Of a stretch of DNA of 64,000 nt, positions 31,801 through 46,800 are shown piece by piece; position 1 is the first letter of the stretch, and every line of letters begins with the position of its first letter. A program made the position numbers and the translations under genes. A model generated the notes under the pieces. It saw only the letters and a list, made by a program, of their open reading frames with translations. It was not told where the DNA came from and searched no databases. Source of the DNA: Daphnia pulex (Eukaryota; Arthropoda; Branchiopoda; Diplostraca; Daphniidae); the NCBI RefSeq assembly GCF_021134715.1, contig NC_060018.1:6589501-6653500 (forward strand). Direction: 5' to 3'.

Positions 31801-34800
31801 ACGTTTTGTTAGAAATTTATTTCGGTGAAACGTTCTCCCGTGTGTTTTGCGCCCCACTCAGACTTTGTTGTCTAATGAGTCGTGATGACAGGAAGAAGCG
31901 GAAATGAGCGACAATAGAACAAACGGAGTGTAACAAAGAAATCGTTGTCCTGACAGCAATGAAGCGGAGACGTAGCTGGAGAGAGTAAAAAAGGAAGTTG
32001 GACACAATGGTCGGGCAAATGAAGAAATCCACTTCTATTCACTTGATTTGAGCTTTTTTTTTTCTTTCTTTCTCTACAGACCTCATTAGGATTATGTGCA
32101 CTAGATTATCCTCCTTCGATCCTTGGTATATATATATGTATTCAACCTTTGGAATGCTCCGGTGCTCGATGGCATTGTGGCCTGGCCAAGAACCCCAAGA
32201 GACTACTAACACGGGGTGGGGGAAATACGAGAAGAAAAAAGGTAAAAAGGGGGGCGAAGAAAACGCTGTTGGTATTTGAAGTAGAAAAACCTTGGCCCCC
32301 TAGCCATCTCTTCTCTTTTATTTTATTTTTTAAAAATGGAACAAGCCCGTCAAGCCCCCCTCCCTTCTATTCTTCTACCACCGACTCGTTTCCTTTTTTC
32401 TTTCTTTCTTGTATCTTTTTTTTGTTCGTTTTCCTGGACCTAGTTCTAAATATCCATTGAAAGGGCCCACCTGCTGATTCTAACTGAAAGTAACACCAAG
32501 TTGTTGAAGTCTCTGGAAGAAATCTCTTGATGTTTTGGATGACGTTTCACGGTGGGGCCCTTTGCAAACTAGGCACTTGGCGCGCCGGCTCTTTTTCTTT
32601 AAACCGCAATCCATACACACACAGGTTTTTTTGCTATTTTCCAATCGTTTATTCTGGCTTCTAGTGAACACAATTTGCGTGTATATTAATGGGCCAAAGA
32701 ATGAATGATTCGAAAAATTTCTAGTCGATTACCGTTAGGTTTTTTGTTGTTGTCTGACGACGCCAACTCTCTACGAATTCCACTTGTAACACACTAGGGA
32801 AAAGTGCAATCTTTTGCCGGTCAAAGAATGAATGTTTCGCCGCCGATAAGTATCGTAACACGGACATGAGAATTGCAAATATGCGGGAGAACATTCTCTC
32901 TCTCCCGCCAATCCACGCTCTGCTGCATTCGAAATGGGAGAAAGTTGAACGCACTGGCACGCTCCAACCAAACTCGCATGAGAGCCTCGGGTTGATTTTT
33001 TCGAAACTCGTCTATGAATAATACTGGGGTTGTATTATTTTCCGAGGCGAATGTACACAAAAAATATTGAAATTAAAGCAGAATGTATGTTTCCGATGTA
33101 GACACAAACCATCGCGGCTCCTTTTTTTTTCGGTTGTTAATTTTCAAACCGGCAACTTTCCTCCGGTACATACACACAACAAGAGGATACTATTTTCTAG
33201 CAGCAGCAGTAACAACTAGCCTACATATAGAGGGGGGAAGAAGAAGAAGGTTCAAAACATGCCGTCCTTTAAACACTAGCCTAGGCCCAGCCGTTGAAGT
33301 GGCCAGGTGACTTGTTTAATTATCTTTTGTATAGTTGGTTCAAGGAAGAGAGCAGCTAGGTGGGGATTGCAAGAGGGTAAGAGAACAGACCACCTTGGCG
33401 GGGAGTTAATCTAACGACCCTTTTGTTGAACCTTGCAGCAACTTGGAGCTTTCTTTTAAAGTTTTTTTTTAGTTGTCCTTTCAACGATTAGAGAGGTAGC
33501 CCAATCATCTTCTATATTGTCTGTTTAGAATTGTTTGTTTTTTTACTTTTTTTTTTGTTTACGTTTTTTCGTAATTAATTCTTAACATAATTTTGTCGCT
33601 AATGACACGTTTTCTTACTCAAGAAGAGCTACAAAAAAAAACCTTGTTGCTACTAAATTCTCCATGTAATAATTTGGTTAGTAGTTGTTTGTTCTTCTTT
33701 TAAGGCCTGTCGCTGGCGTAAAAAAATTACAGTAGTTACTTCACATGTTTAAATCTTACCAGTTCCTTAAAATCAAACAAGCCATTTCGGAGCTCTTTTG
33801 AGGGGTTTTTGTCGCTTTGAGACCGTCCAATCGTGTAACAGATTCAGTTTTTTTTTTAAATTTTATCTTCGGGAGACTGTACTTGCGTCAGCAGGTGTGG
33901 ATTTCGTTGGTTGTGAATGCCGAGACCACCGCTAATAAGTGTTTGCCTGTTGGAAAAAATGGCACAGCAACAGCGGTTGCCAGATCTTATTTACTAGTTG
34001 TAACAACATAAAGTTCGTTTGTTGTTGTTACCGACTTCATCTTGTTTGCTGTGGAAGGAAGTGAAACATATACGTTGTATGGAGCTGAAGCGAGCTGGCG
34101 GAATTTCATGCACCCAATCCGTGATTAGAGAACATATTTCGGGGCTGCCGTGAACCTTGCAATGGTAATGCTGAGCGAGACGAATGCGTGAAAGAAGATT
34201 GGGGGCAAACGCTGCTGGCAGGCATCGTCCACTTCTACGAGCACGGCGCGCAACCTTATTCACATCAGCTCCTCCAAGTCTTGCGTGTTTTCCAATCCCA
34301 GCCTCTTCAACGTCTGCTCTTTTTCGGTCTTCTTCTTCTTCTTCTTCTTCATTATTTTTCCTCCTTCTTCTTATCTTTGTCTTCCCTTTTCCTTCTCTTT
34401 CTTTTCCTTCTATTTCTTCGCTTCTTTCCTTCTCGCCCGTCTTCGTTCGCTTGGAGAATGTCGGATCGCAAATGTTACCGATCCAGCTAGTTGGCTTAAC
34501 CTGTTCCAAGATCTTTATAAATGTCTACGCTCAACACACACACACACACACACACTGTGGTTACAAATACCTCCCATTAAAAAAGAAACGATCATTTCTA
34601 TCAAAATAGCAACGAGTTGCTATATAAGCCGAGAAAAACTTGGTCATTCTTTCTGATTATGTATTTTTAATCCCAAAACTGCTGTGATGTTGACTCTGGG
34701 TTGGAGCTTAGAGAAACCAAAGAAGTTACGGAAAGATGAGCTTCTTTTTCGACTTTTTTTTCTTTCGTCTTCTGTGGCCATTAGTTACTTTTTTTGAAGC

Positions 34801-37800
34801 GCTAACCACAGGGAGTCCAATCTCAAATTTAACACCGACCCAACTTTTTCTCGGCAAATTCTTGCGTCCACACAGGAAAAAGACGTAATGGTTGCTTCTA
34901 TCGTTTAATCTGCAATTGATTTTGTCATTCGCGCCATACTTCTGCAGTATACACTAACTATAAAAAGATTTAAAAAAAAAAGTAGAATCAGATATAATCA
35001 ATGCACGATTTTAAACTGCATCCAAGATCATAGATTTGCGCCATTTCGATTAGGCTTACCACATTTCTCTTCGAAATGGCTCCGTAAATCTTTTCTCTCG
35101 CGCGCTCGAGCGAGTCTTCCTCGCAAGTGTCGTGTGTTGCAATAGGCTCAGAAGATCTTTTTGATCAAGGAAGTCTGTCCCTGAAAGCAAGAAAACCCAA
35201 AATATTTCGGACGCGCTGCGTAACGGTAAAAGAGAGACTGAAGTTTTAATTGATGGAATGGGCGCATTCTTCAATCAGTCTCCCGACAGCTGTGTGTTGT
35301 TGTTGTTGTTGTTGTTTCTCCCTCGGAAGAAGAAGAAGAAAAAAAAAGACCCGTTTCTTCTTGCCTTTTGTGTCTTGTGTTGGAAATCTACCATGTTGGG
35401 GGATATGCTGGTTGGTTCGAATAGAAAAGGAATGGAATTAGTAGTGAGGTAATTGCCGAGAAAACTGCCCAGACCTCTAATCGAACCATCTCGGCCACCT
35501 TCAAGGGAAATCCACTCTCATTCACTACACGATTATTTGTTGACTGTTTTTCTCAAACTTGTGGAGACCTAACCCGTCAAGGCGAGACCAAAGGTTTTGA
35601 TTTCGTTCGTGACTTCTCGCAAATGGCTTCGTCTTCTTGGCGAATCAATCCAAAATTAATAGGCTCGAACAGAGGGGAATCACCGAATACTTCATTAATT
35701 CCAACCGACGTAGAGACTAAATTCGGAGTTGGTCTAATCACAGCGGGACATAGAGGAAAAAAAGAGCGAAATGAATGGAGTAGGTCATCTATTATTAGCT
35801 TCGTTTATAGGTGCGCGTGAACGTATTTGGACGCGCTATGCATTAGCATTAGGTTTCTTTTAATCGGGGTAATTTTAAAATATTTGTGTTTTTTCTTCCC
35901 TATTTGTGCACGGAGGACAGACTGAGAAGTTGACGTTCATTCGCGTCACTATCTCTTGATCGCAACGCGTCAACACTTTGTCAAAGTCTACGACAACAGA
36001 GCTAGGAGAGAGAACGAGCGGAGCAAGCGCCAGCTCAAAGTTTTTTGGTCAGAGACTCAGAGAGGTCCTTGTTAGAGCTGTGTAGGTAAAGCTTTTTGGT
36101 CAAGCCAGTGCGCGCGATGTTATCAGCCAAAAAGTTCTGGCTCAGTCTAGCTGCCTCGCCCCTACTGATACTGACAAAGGCTTTATAAAAATCTAACCTT
36201 GACGATTTCCCACCCCCTGAAGAAATGATGTCGCCTCAATAGCAGAAGAAGAAGAAGAAAAATAAAGGCGCTTATTTTTTTCTGCTTTGAATTTCACTCA
36301 GGTGTGTCTCTGTGACAACAAGGAGCAGTGTGTGTGTGTGTGTAAAATGCGCAAGATAATCGGCGTACCGAAAAAACAATTTCGTGCATTGATAATTGGT
36401 AATATGTAGAGAAAATCGTGATTTACCATCTTTGCGGGCGTTTTTTTTTTTCTCGATAGGATGAGGATGTGGGGGGTAACTGGGTCTGGTAAAGGAAGGA
36501 ATATCTGGTATTGCTAATTCACTGATTCCAAATGGCTCATCCGAGAGTTTGTTGACTCGTCGTTATAAAAGAAAAGAAAAAATGAGTGGGACTGAGAATG
36601 AATTGATCATCGTTACCTTCAAGTATGTCATCACATAACAAGATACATAAGCCACGGCCAGCAGGTTCTGAAAGGGCAACAGGTTTTTTCGTCAGAAATA
36701 TGGCTCCGCTACAACTATGGCTGACTGTTTCTCTTCGTGCGTGTGTTGTTGCGTCCGCGAGTGTGTGTGTGTGTGTGTGTGAGTCTCTGTTATCTGACTG
36801 GCTGATTGGAATGGTAGGTAGGAAAAAAAACAAGAATGCTCCGGGGCATTTTCGAGCAGACCTGGAGCCAAAATATATATCTACACACACACACTGGTGT
36901 ATAAGGTTTGAACCCACAAAAAGGGGAAGAAGACTTTTGGGTTCTCTGGCGTTTGCCTGAGCTGCCTCGAGTCGGGGTGTCAGGAAAACAAATGGCTTGG
37001 TGACGCCCCATCCTCTTTCCCGACGATGCATTCTCCGATCGTTTCAACCTCTTTCATCTTTTTCCCTTCTTGACTTTCTTTTTCCTCGACCAATACCAAC
37101 TCGAAGCCAAGCCACCGACCGGTTTAGCTTCTACTATACCCCAAGTCTCCCGCTTCTTCTTCCAGATCTCGAATCACTGGCTGGATGTATACGCCAACAA
37201 CTTGCTCCCGCTAGTAGAAAAGAAGGTTCAAAGTTTCGGCTGCGATCGCTCTAATGTAATACCCCCGCTCGAAACATTACCTTTTTTTTCTTTTTCTTTT
37301 ACAAAGTACAGTTGCGAGATGGGGTTCGGTATCATCAAACAAATTAGTTCACCTCATTTTTTGGGTTGTTGTTTCTCTTCAGAGTCGGCTTCTATTAAAA
37401 AAAGGATGCAGTTTCTTCCTTCATGATTTGACTGCTCGGCAGTGTGCACTTACGGGCTGGCTGCTATTAGACGTAGCAGAATGTGCCACAAAAGTTGAAC
37501 TTTGAGATTGTTGCGACTAGTTTGCGCACACACACACACACAAGCTGGGCCAAATTTATATTTCGAGTCGGAGAGAGAGAGAGAGCGCCATGGAAAAAGT
37601 CGTTGTCAGACCTAGCGCAGCCTAGAGAGTTGGAAATGGATAGATAGTCAGATGGATAGATAGATATATATACAGTGTGTATAGAGAAGAAGAAGAAGAA
37701 GGAGGAGGAGGAAGACGACGAAGAAGAAGAAGGTAAAAGAGGAGAAGAATAGAAAAGGAGAGAGAAACACGCAAGAGACCTAAGGCGAGAAGGTAGGCAA

Positions 37801-40800
37801 GCGACCTATAAGCTGCACTGTAGCGTGATATTTAGCTGTCTCGATTCTTTTATGGCTTTTCGTTTCTCTGCCGTGGCTGCTGCTGCTCTGTTATTTCAGC
37901 GCAAATTTCAGGGTTGTGTCGTTGGCCTTTTTCTTGCGTACACAGCTCATCTCTTTTGTTGAAAATCGTCTTCTGATTCCATGTGTATTACTCGATCACC
38001 GGGGCTCCCGCAGCTGCCTATCTCTCTCCCCCCCCCCCCCTCGGGTCGCGTCCTCTTTTTTATATATTTCTGGAGCAAAAGTTGTATGTAGAACTTCTTC
38101 GCCGCCTTCACTTGGTGTTTTGATCGTCTCTTGGTAGTGGGTAATTCCGGGTAATTCATTCCTACACTCAAAGTAACGCCCGTCAAAACACGGAGAAACA
38201 ACGTCTTTGCACCTCGTAATTGATATTTGATGACCGCTAGCAACTGTTTCTTATTGCTCGAATGGAATTTTAGTACTGGAAATCCTTTTTTTTTTCTTTC
38301 TTTTACCTCTATCATGCGCACACGATTCGCAGTCATTTGATGAAACACACCATCAAATGAGTGGCTTCTATCCCCCCAACATTTCTTCATGGCCGATGGC
38401 AAGACTAATTTCCGTCATTCTTTTCTTCTTTATTTTTACCTTTATCGACAGCTATGCGTTTATTTGTTGCGCGTTTTTATAGGAGATTGCAAGCGAGCTA
38501 AGAATACCTGTTCCGAAATGGTGAACGAGGTCGAATATATGTTGAAAAATCTGAATGCAATATATAGACGCACGTAAATTGTGATTGCTGCATCAAGGTT
38601 AATAATCTCCCAAGTCATTTTTCAGCGTCGAATCTAAATGAAAATGACAGTTGTTGTATATTGCATTGCGCGAGATTAGTGGTTATCGTGTCGTGGATTG
38701 TTAACCAAAAATGAATTCATCAGCCGTTATGGGTCGATGAAAGATAACTAATGAGTTAGGAAGGGAAAGAAGAAGAAAAAAAAATGAATCATAAGCGTTT
38801 CTTTAACAGCATCTTCCCAATGAAACAGCTCGTGATTGCGCATCATCTTATAATGCAACTGTGGAAGATGTTGGGTTTCGCTAATAACGACGTTTCTTCC
38901 TTATGCTTCAAGTTCTCGGCTTGCATTGTTTGATCGATTCTTTTAACTTTTTTCTCCTTGATCGATAGTTTTCATTTTTTGAATCATTCCCGAAACTGAA
39001 CATTGCAGTTTCGTGAATGATTGCGCTTCTTTGTACGTATAGGAAGAGACTACCGTACGTTACCGAGAATGTTGAGTGCTGTCTAGCACCAAAACCAAAA
39101 TTTCAATTTTGAATTTGTATATCTTGTGTTTTCCTAAGTTGATTTGAGAGCATAACCGGCCACGTTTCTTTTTTGTGTCATGCTTCAAGTTATCTACACT
39201 CTGTGGTGACTTGTTGATGGAATTCTCAGTTTACTACTCTCCTTAAACAATTTCCATTCATTTAGTCGTTGTCTTTTAAACTGGTCAAACTGATAAACAT
39301 TCTCCATGTTTTTTTTTACGAAAGTAAAAGGCGATGGAATGGTGGACGAAGAAATGGAGAGAGAGAGAGAGAATCCGGATAAAAAGTCGAGTCAAAAGAG
39401 AGAGAGAGAGAAAAATATCAGTCAGAATGGGAAAACACGGAATGAGGAAGATTTTCTCTTCGATTCAAGTCTTTCGTAGCAAAGGGTCTCTTCTAGTCTT
39501 CGTGTTCCTCCCCTCACCTGAGAGGTTCCAACCAGCTTAAAGCTAACGCAAACGCTTTGGGGGTTCTCTTTTTATCCTCTCCTTTTCCTTGGAGTCTTTG
39601 GGTTGATGGCCCGCCTCCTCATTTTCTTCCCACCTTTGGGGTCGGTAGAGGGATCAACCGTACCCTCCTCTTACAATCTTCAGCAGCTCAGAATTTCTAC
39701 TGCTTCTAGGGTACCTGTTGAATAGAACCCCCGAGGCTCACAGTCCGACACCAAAACAACTAGTTCGAATCAACTTGCCAACCGATATTCCAGTCTGACC
39801 AAGCCAAATATACATCCAACTATTTCCCGATGGACGAGATATTTCGAATCAATAAAGACTATAGATCTCCCCACTCCCCGTCGAGACCAGTTTTTTTATT
39901 CATAATTGTGGAATGTGTCCATTAAGTTGACGAATCCATCGTCCAACACATTCCTGCTGATCAAACCGCCAACCTCTATGCCCGCTTTTCTCTATTAATT
40001 TCGCTTCATTTGTTGTGATACCCCCCATCACTGAAATCGTGACAACATTGGAATCTTAAGTGTCTAGATTTGAACTTTTGTCTACGGGCTAGTGTAGAAT
40101 TTTCAACGGAGCCAAGCAACTCGGTCTGAGGTAACAATGAGTTTCCCTCCTGCTGCGCATAATGCCCTTGTTACGACGTTGGATGGCGCTGCTCTGAAAC
40201 CACCTTCTCTCATTCTATCCCACACAATGTTCTTCTTCCTCGCAGATAGAAAAATGTTTTTTAAAAGAGAGAGAGAGAGGCCATAGAAGTAGCCAAAAGA
40301 GAAACTGAAAGGAACATGTAAAACATTTCGAATAGCTACAAAAAATTGATTTGTTTTTGCTGTTTAATCGTCTACGATGATTACAGTATCAGCCAAGGCA
40401 GATGGTGTCATTGAAGAGCTGCAATTAGCGTCGAGAAATTATACTCGGTTTCACTGGGAAACCCTGGTTGAAAGTTGAAACTCGAATGCGATGGGCAAGT
40501 GAGCACGATTCAGCTTTTTTTTTTGGTTGCAGCATTTCGGCAAGCGCAGAAATTATATAGTGGGTGGTGGTAATGGTTGTTGATCAGGATGCCGGCTGTT
40601 GACGAACGGACGAATGCTGTAAAAAAAAGACTTTTCCCAGAAAAACCCATCGTGGCAAAATCCAAACGCGGAAAATAATTTACGGTCGGGCTCTTGTCAC
40701 GACAGAGTGTATAGGTACTGAACTTAATGGCCCGCAATCCTCTCGGCCGTGTAGCTATAATACACGTAATTTTTCCACGTTGGTCTGTTAAAGCTTTTCA

Positions 40801-43800
40801 CCTTCCCCTTGGAAACGAACGTCTGGCATAGCGATAGCTGCCACCAGTCGCTTATTCCTGCGTTATTCTCACAGGACTAGAAGGACAAGTTGTTGTAAAA
40901 AAAAAAGTATTCGTTTTTCTTTTGTATCATTGATGAGCTTGGAGAACTAATCGACCCATCACGGAAGGTCAAAAGTAGACGCGAGTTGACTAGGCAAGTC
41001 CAAGAAACTTCACGAATTTCAAGCTAAAATGCTAAATAAAGTCGGCAAAAAAATGATAAATGCCTTTGTCTGCACTTGCTGGGTTTTTTTTCTCTCGCGT
41101 ACGATAACAGGCGACATCGTTGCTCATTATTATGCGTTTCAATGTCACCCGTCGTCGCACTTCTAAAGCTGGGATATTTTTGAAAAATCAAGGTTTCCCA
41201 GAAGGACTCGATTTATTACAACAAAAAAAAGGAATAGCAAATGTCTAAGTGATTTCTAAATAACAATCAAGATCACTCATTTTGAATACCCGAACAAATC
41301 TAGAGTGACATTTTTTGTTGTTGTTAGTAGTTGCATGGTGGACATGCATCGACTGCCGACAAAATCGAACAGTTCTATCACCTTATTGTATACATAAATG
41401 CGGTTAGCCGGGAACTCATTTCACGTCCCAGTGCAATAAAAAGAGAAATACAGAAAAATGCGAGAGCCGTTAATATTTTTCAAACTACTCTTGGCCCCGG
41501 CACACGGAATAAAAAAGAAAACCGGTTATCTGACAACGAGCGACAGGATACGCTTCTGACGAAAGTATTCCATCAATTCGGTCTACACAAAATTGGATGA
41601 ATTGCTGCTGCCCAATAGTGTTTCTGTAAAAGATATTCGCCTTTTTTTTCTTTCTTTTGTTCGACTGGCATCTTTTCAAGTCATCAGTCATTCCGTCGCA
41701 GTAGTTATTGATACTATGACGTCGTATGACAAATGGCCAATTAATTGTGCTTGGGCTAACTCAAATAATTTGAAAGAAATACTCGAAATGGCTACGTGCG
41801 CATCGCAATGCATTACATTGTAAGAGAGCAGAAATCGAGCGTAGAAAACGGAACAGATTTACGAGCGGGCTGAGAGCTGGACTCGGTGGAATTCGGTGGA
41901 CTTGTGTCTCTCTAAATGAGACCACATCATAACCAGTTTGCAAGGTCATCAAACAATCTGTAAGAAAATGAACCCGCGATCCGAATGAGGTCCAATGTTC
42001 AGACTTGAAACGGCGACTGGGCAGTGAGCATTGACGAAGGTACGCGTATTATTTGTCTGAAGCCAACGAGTGAACGACCCATAGCAGAGCTATAGCCCTA
42101 ATTTAAATTATAGGGGAATGCGACCGTGCTCGCGGAAACGTCCATACCATCCAGAAGAGAGCCTGTAAATTACAGGATGCGTCGTAACTGGAAATTTATT
42201 TCCCTGTTAAAGTATTTTGGAATTTTTCTGTTTTTTTGTTTTTTTGTTTTTTTATTTTATTTTATAGCCAGCCAGGATGTTTCTTCACCCTCCCACTAAT
42301 TTCAAAAGTCGTGAAATCTATTTAAGAGAGCGCCGCGCCGCGCCACGCCGCCTCTTATTTCTAGACGCTTCTCTTGATATTGCTGAATTGGAAACGGAAA
42401 TTGTAGAGTCACTGCAGTATGTACACACACATGCTGGGTTTATTTAAAAAACAGTTCGCTTAGCGTGCTCTCAATCTCCCCTCTCTCTTTCTTTTATACT
42501 TCTTCTCTCCGAGAGCGTTCCAGTTGCCGATGGAAACCTTTTTTATTTTTTTGTTCTTTTTCTTTTTTGGTTTTTTTAATTCTTCCAGTGGCTTTCCATG
42601 GCGCTTCCATTGGGCTCCAGGAGATAGCGCGTTAACTTGTCTGCAATTGTCGTCGTCTCAGACGGCGGCGACAATTTCCCAAATCGGTTGATCGCATGTT
42701 GCGCCATGCAAATATGACCTTTTCTCTCAGAGTCGACTTTCATCTCAAGGAGAAGTGGGTTATACTTATCCGGCGCTGCATTTGAATTGATCAACCCGAA
42801 AAAAACATTTTCAGTGTTTTTTTTTTCTGACATGACTCCGACCGATCGAGTCATTTTCGGTTGGGAACTTGCTATTGACCTGAGCCTGGGAAGGGTTGAC
42901 GAGTACACAGAGAGGGAGGAAACAAGAGAGTCCGTCTGCTTTCAAGTGAACGTCGAATAGAGCTGGAAGCAGTGATTGGCATTAAGCCTGGTGGACTGTA
43001 GCAAGTTGAAAAGGGGGGAAATAAGAGGGAGAAAGAAAGAAAAAGAGAGAGAGACCCGTAGGCCTTCAAGTGTACGCTCAACTCCATCCACCAGACCCTG
43101 TACTTACCTGTAGCCTTACATGCTAATTTAGACGATGCACCCCCTGCAGGTAAATGCATACCTGTACTGGCGCACTGCACTAGGAATTGACTAATAGTCT
43201 CGCCGTGCTCCCCACCTTGGCCTTGGTCTATGGCAGCAGCGTCGTCAGATTATAGTACCCCAGCCGGCCAGTTCCTCTCTCTCTATGCGTATAGTACGTC
43301 AGGTAGTTTAAGGCTATATACTCTACACCTTCGAGTCCTGGGGTAAAAATTTTTTTTTTTTCCTTTTTTTAAAGGTATATACATCAGCTATGAGAATCTT
43401 ACGGCAGGTAGCCCACTAGGCGGCTACTCTACCAGCAGTATTCCGACAAAATCGGCTGTATAGGCCTACAATTGAAAAGCGGGTTGCCGTTAGATTTATA
43501 TGTATAGTATAGAATCTAAGATCCTTCTTTTCAGAGAATTTTCTTTCGCTTGTCCTTCGTTTTGTTTCCATCTCCAGAGAATTCTGATGGCGATAGAAAA
43601 GAAATTTTGATAGATCTACTTTATGACCCTGGCCTAGCTTTGTTTTTCTCCTGTCAAAATACGGCTATTTTTTGGCTCCACATTTAAGCATATTTTTTTT
43701 TGCCCCTTTCTTCTCTTATTTTTAGAAACTGCATCAAATTAAAAGAAAAATGTGACAGGAAAAAAAAAGAGTGTATGCGTAATGTGTTTCTGTTTGTCCA

Positions 43801-46800
43801 CTACCGACATTTTCTCGAAATCCTTAGCGTTAAAGCAGTAGCGGTTATTTTTCGATACTATGAGCTACCAAATATGTTCGTGTTTTCGTTGTAATCACGA
43901 TATAATTCATCGCCTGACAGCACATAGTGCATCCAGGTGTGGCCATATAGAATGACGAGTACCAAGAAATCCTTTGATCGCTTCAACGAACTGACGTTTT
44001 GAATCACACAGAGCGACATATTCATCGTTCATTCGTTCTCACTGAGAAAAAGAAAGTATTTTCCATAAATAGTTTCCTTCTTTTATTTATTTTTTATTTT
44101 TTAAAACTCGCACTTGATGAATTTGGTGGGGTTCCGCCTCAATATATGTCGATTTTTTCAATTTCTATATTCGTCGGTTAACGAAATTGTGAAAGAGCCA
44201 AAATCCATCTTTGTTTGGATGGCTCACGACATTTTATTTTATTTTTATTTTTTGCATATATTTCCCCGTGATTGGCTGAAGAGATGTCAGAAATGAGTTC
44301 AATTGAAGACTCAGCTTGATTGAAAGAGATGCTCAAAGTTGGCACGTCTGAAAGGCAAGAAGAGCTTCAAATTGCTGCTGGATAGCCTACTGTCGGTGCT
44401 GAATTGTTCACGTTGTCTTGTTTGAGTGCCAGCCAACAAAAGTCAACGGGGTGCCGTCGTCTAGGCCGAAAGTTATTGAGAACTCCCGGCGTGATGTACG
44501 AGCTCCTTCCTTTCCCTCCCATCTTGCTCTATACAACCTTATATACATAATAATTCCCTGGCAGGACTCTGCTGGCAGTTTCGTTCGTCGCCTTTTTGTG
44601 CGTTTCTTTTGTGTCCTCGGTTCCCTCACTGCCAAGTCCCCTATCCACTGCATGTACCTATGTTCGACAAGCCATAAAAGATACACGACCCCCGGAAAAA
44701 AAAAAGAAAGAAAACCCTCCTTTTTGTGTGTGTGTCCGTATGTCAACGTAGGTAAAGGTATGTAGCAGCGTGGGTCGTCTTTGCTGTCGAGTTTGACATT
44801 CGAGGGCTCTTATTGCGTTCGAACACCATCCACAGGAAACTCTGGCTAATCTTCACACACTCACAAACACGCTCCTTTCTACACACACACACATTTGTCT
44901 GAAGAAGAAAAAACGGTCATGAAAACGCAGGTATCCTTCAACACACACACACGGGATATTATTTGCAAGTGGGGGGGGGGGGGGAAATTTCGTCAAATTT
45001 CAAATGCCTTACGTTAGACAATTTATTTCGCTTGCGGGATTGTGGTCGGCTCGCATTACTCCAGTCAAACGCAATATTTCCATTGAAGACAATTGACTCG
45101 GTGTTTTCTGTTTGGCGTTTTTTTTGTTTCTGATGCTCTTGAGCATTTCCCCGTACTAGGCAATTGCGTTTGGATTTTTTATTTTATTTTTTTCTGAAAC
45201 TCGATCGGGATTGTCCCACATGGTACCCTTTTATTATAGGATGCAGCAGCAGCAGCGAGGGCACTGTCATTCTCACAAGGTCATTACGCAGACGGGTAAT
45301 CGACTAATCGCGCACACGAAAATGCATTCGACCTTCAACCATCTCCTGGTTGGCTTCTTCTTCTTCTTCTCTATACTCTCACATTTCTTTTTTTCTTCTT
45401 CTTCTATTCTTACCTTGATGGAGAGATAATTTGCCTCCTACCGTTGTATCAGACGACGGATCAGAAAACACTGCAGGAATAATTACTATTATACGGCAGT
45501 TCCTCTCCCTAATTCGAAGATGCCGCAGGCGACTGATCCGGCAAGCAAGACGGAAGCTTCCAGACTTGCATTGAAAGAGAAGAAAAAACACTAACTCGCA
45601 TTCTACACTTTTTTCTTCTTTCGATTCCTTTCCCCCCTACTATTAAACTCATTCCAAGCGTTCATGTGCGCGCAGTCAAGAGAGTGCACAAGTGCACAGC
45701 ACCCTCAAACTTTGCCTCTTTCTCTATCGTCGATAATAAGCGGAGTCGGGGGGGCCAACGCGCCGGATTCGATTGACTTGGGGTGGATTTTTCGTCTTTT
45801 AAAAGAGAAATATCACGATGCCGACAGATCATTCTAACAATGATGTATTAGCGGAGATGCAAAGTTCATCATCCAACCATCTTTTTTTCCTACACTGAAA
45901 AGAGGATGGATTGTTTCCTTTTTTTTCCCCCCTTCCCTCTACTACGTTTTGACTCACCTTATTCGTGTTCACTTTGCCACGGTGATAGGTGGCTTGATTT
46001 CGGTTCAATTTCTCTGACTTTCGTCGGTGGACCAGGCCTACCGAAAGGGTCTGAATGCTCATGATGATTTTTCTTGTGGTGAAGAGAAGAAGAAAAAAAA
46101 GAAGAAGAAGAAGAGAGAAATTGAGGTACACTAGAAACGCAGAGCGTTGTGGGAGGAAAATGAGACCTTCCAATGAATACAAGTCTAAGGTGATGGATGA
46201 TTCGCTTCTGAACATTACAACAGGAAATGTAGGCTGGGAGGTAAATAATAAATTCTCCCAATGACTCCCTTCTCCTAACATAATGTTGCGGACCCTCCGT
46301 TTAACCGGAATTCACACTTTTCTATTGCGCACAGCGGTTCCCGTGACTATGAGTTATTGCTCCGAATTTGATCCGATTAGTTCAAAGCGACCAAAAAGAA
46401 ACAATTTAGTCCCCCCTCGTTTATTCCATCCGCTCGAAATCATTTGCAGCACGGAGCAAGCCAATTTCCAACACGATTTGACCATTGAAGTAAATATTGC
46501 CTCAGAAAAAGCTATACGTGCCGTGAATAAATTCATCGGCGACCAAGTCTGGCCATCGGCTCGCAGGGCGAAGATAATAGTGACGTTTGTTAAGTGTTAA
46601 AATTCATATCTCTCACGGCGAAGACAGAAGAGAAAGACGCTGGCGCCATATTCAAAAGACGCTCTTTCTTCTTCTTCTTCTTCTTCTTCCCGCATAGCCG
46701 CCGCCGCCGCCGTCGTTGTTGTTGTCCCTCAACCAAAGTCTTTTGCCGAGTTCGAGCATCGCCTCGGGACCGCCTCGCCTCGTATTGCCGTGTGCTGTAC

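Noticed and set aside
35623..35820. A 65-codon frame within dachsous intron 1
   Set aside because: Too short and with no family resemblance; no organelle or transposon origin could be shown.
46283..46600. A 105-codon plus-strand frame in dachsous intron 1 with fairly normal amino-acid composition
   Set aside because: It is the least artefact-like of the intronic frames, but there is no homology I know, no promoter or poly(A) context, and frames of this length are expected by chance in 20 kb.
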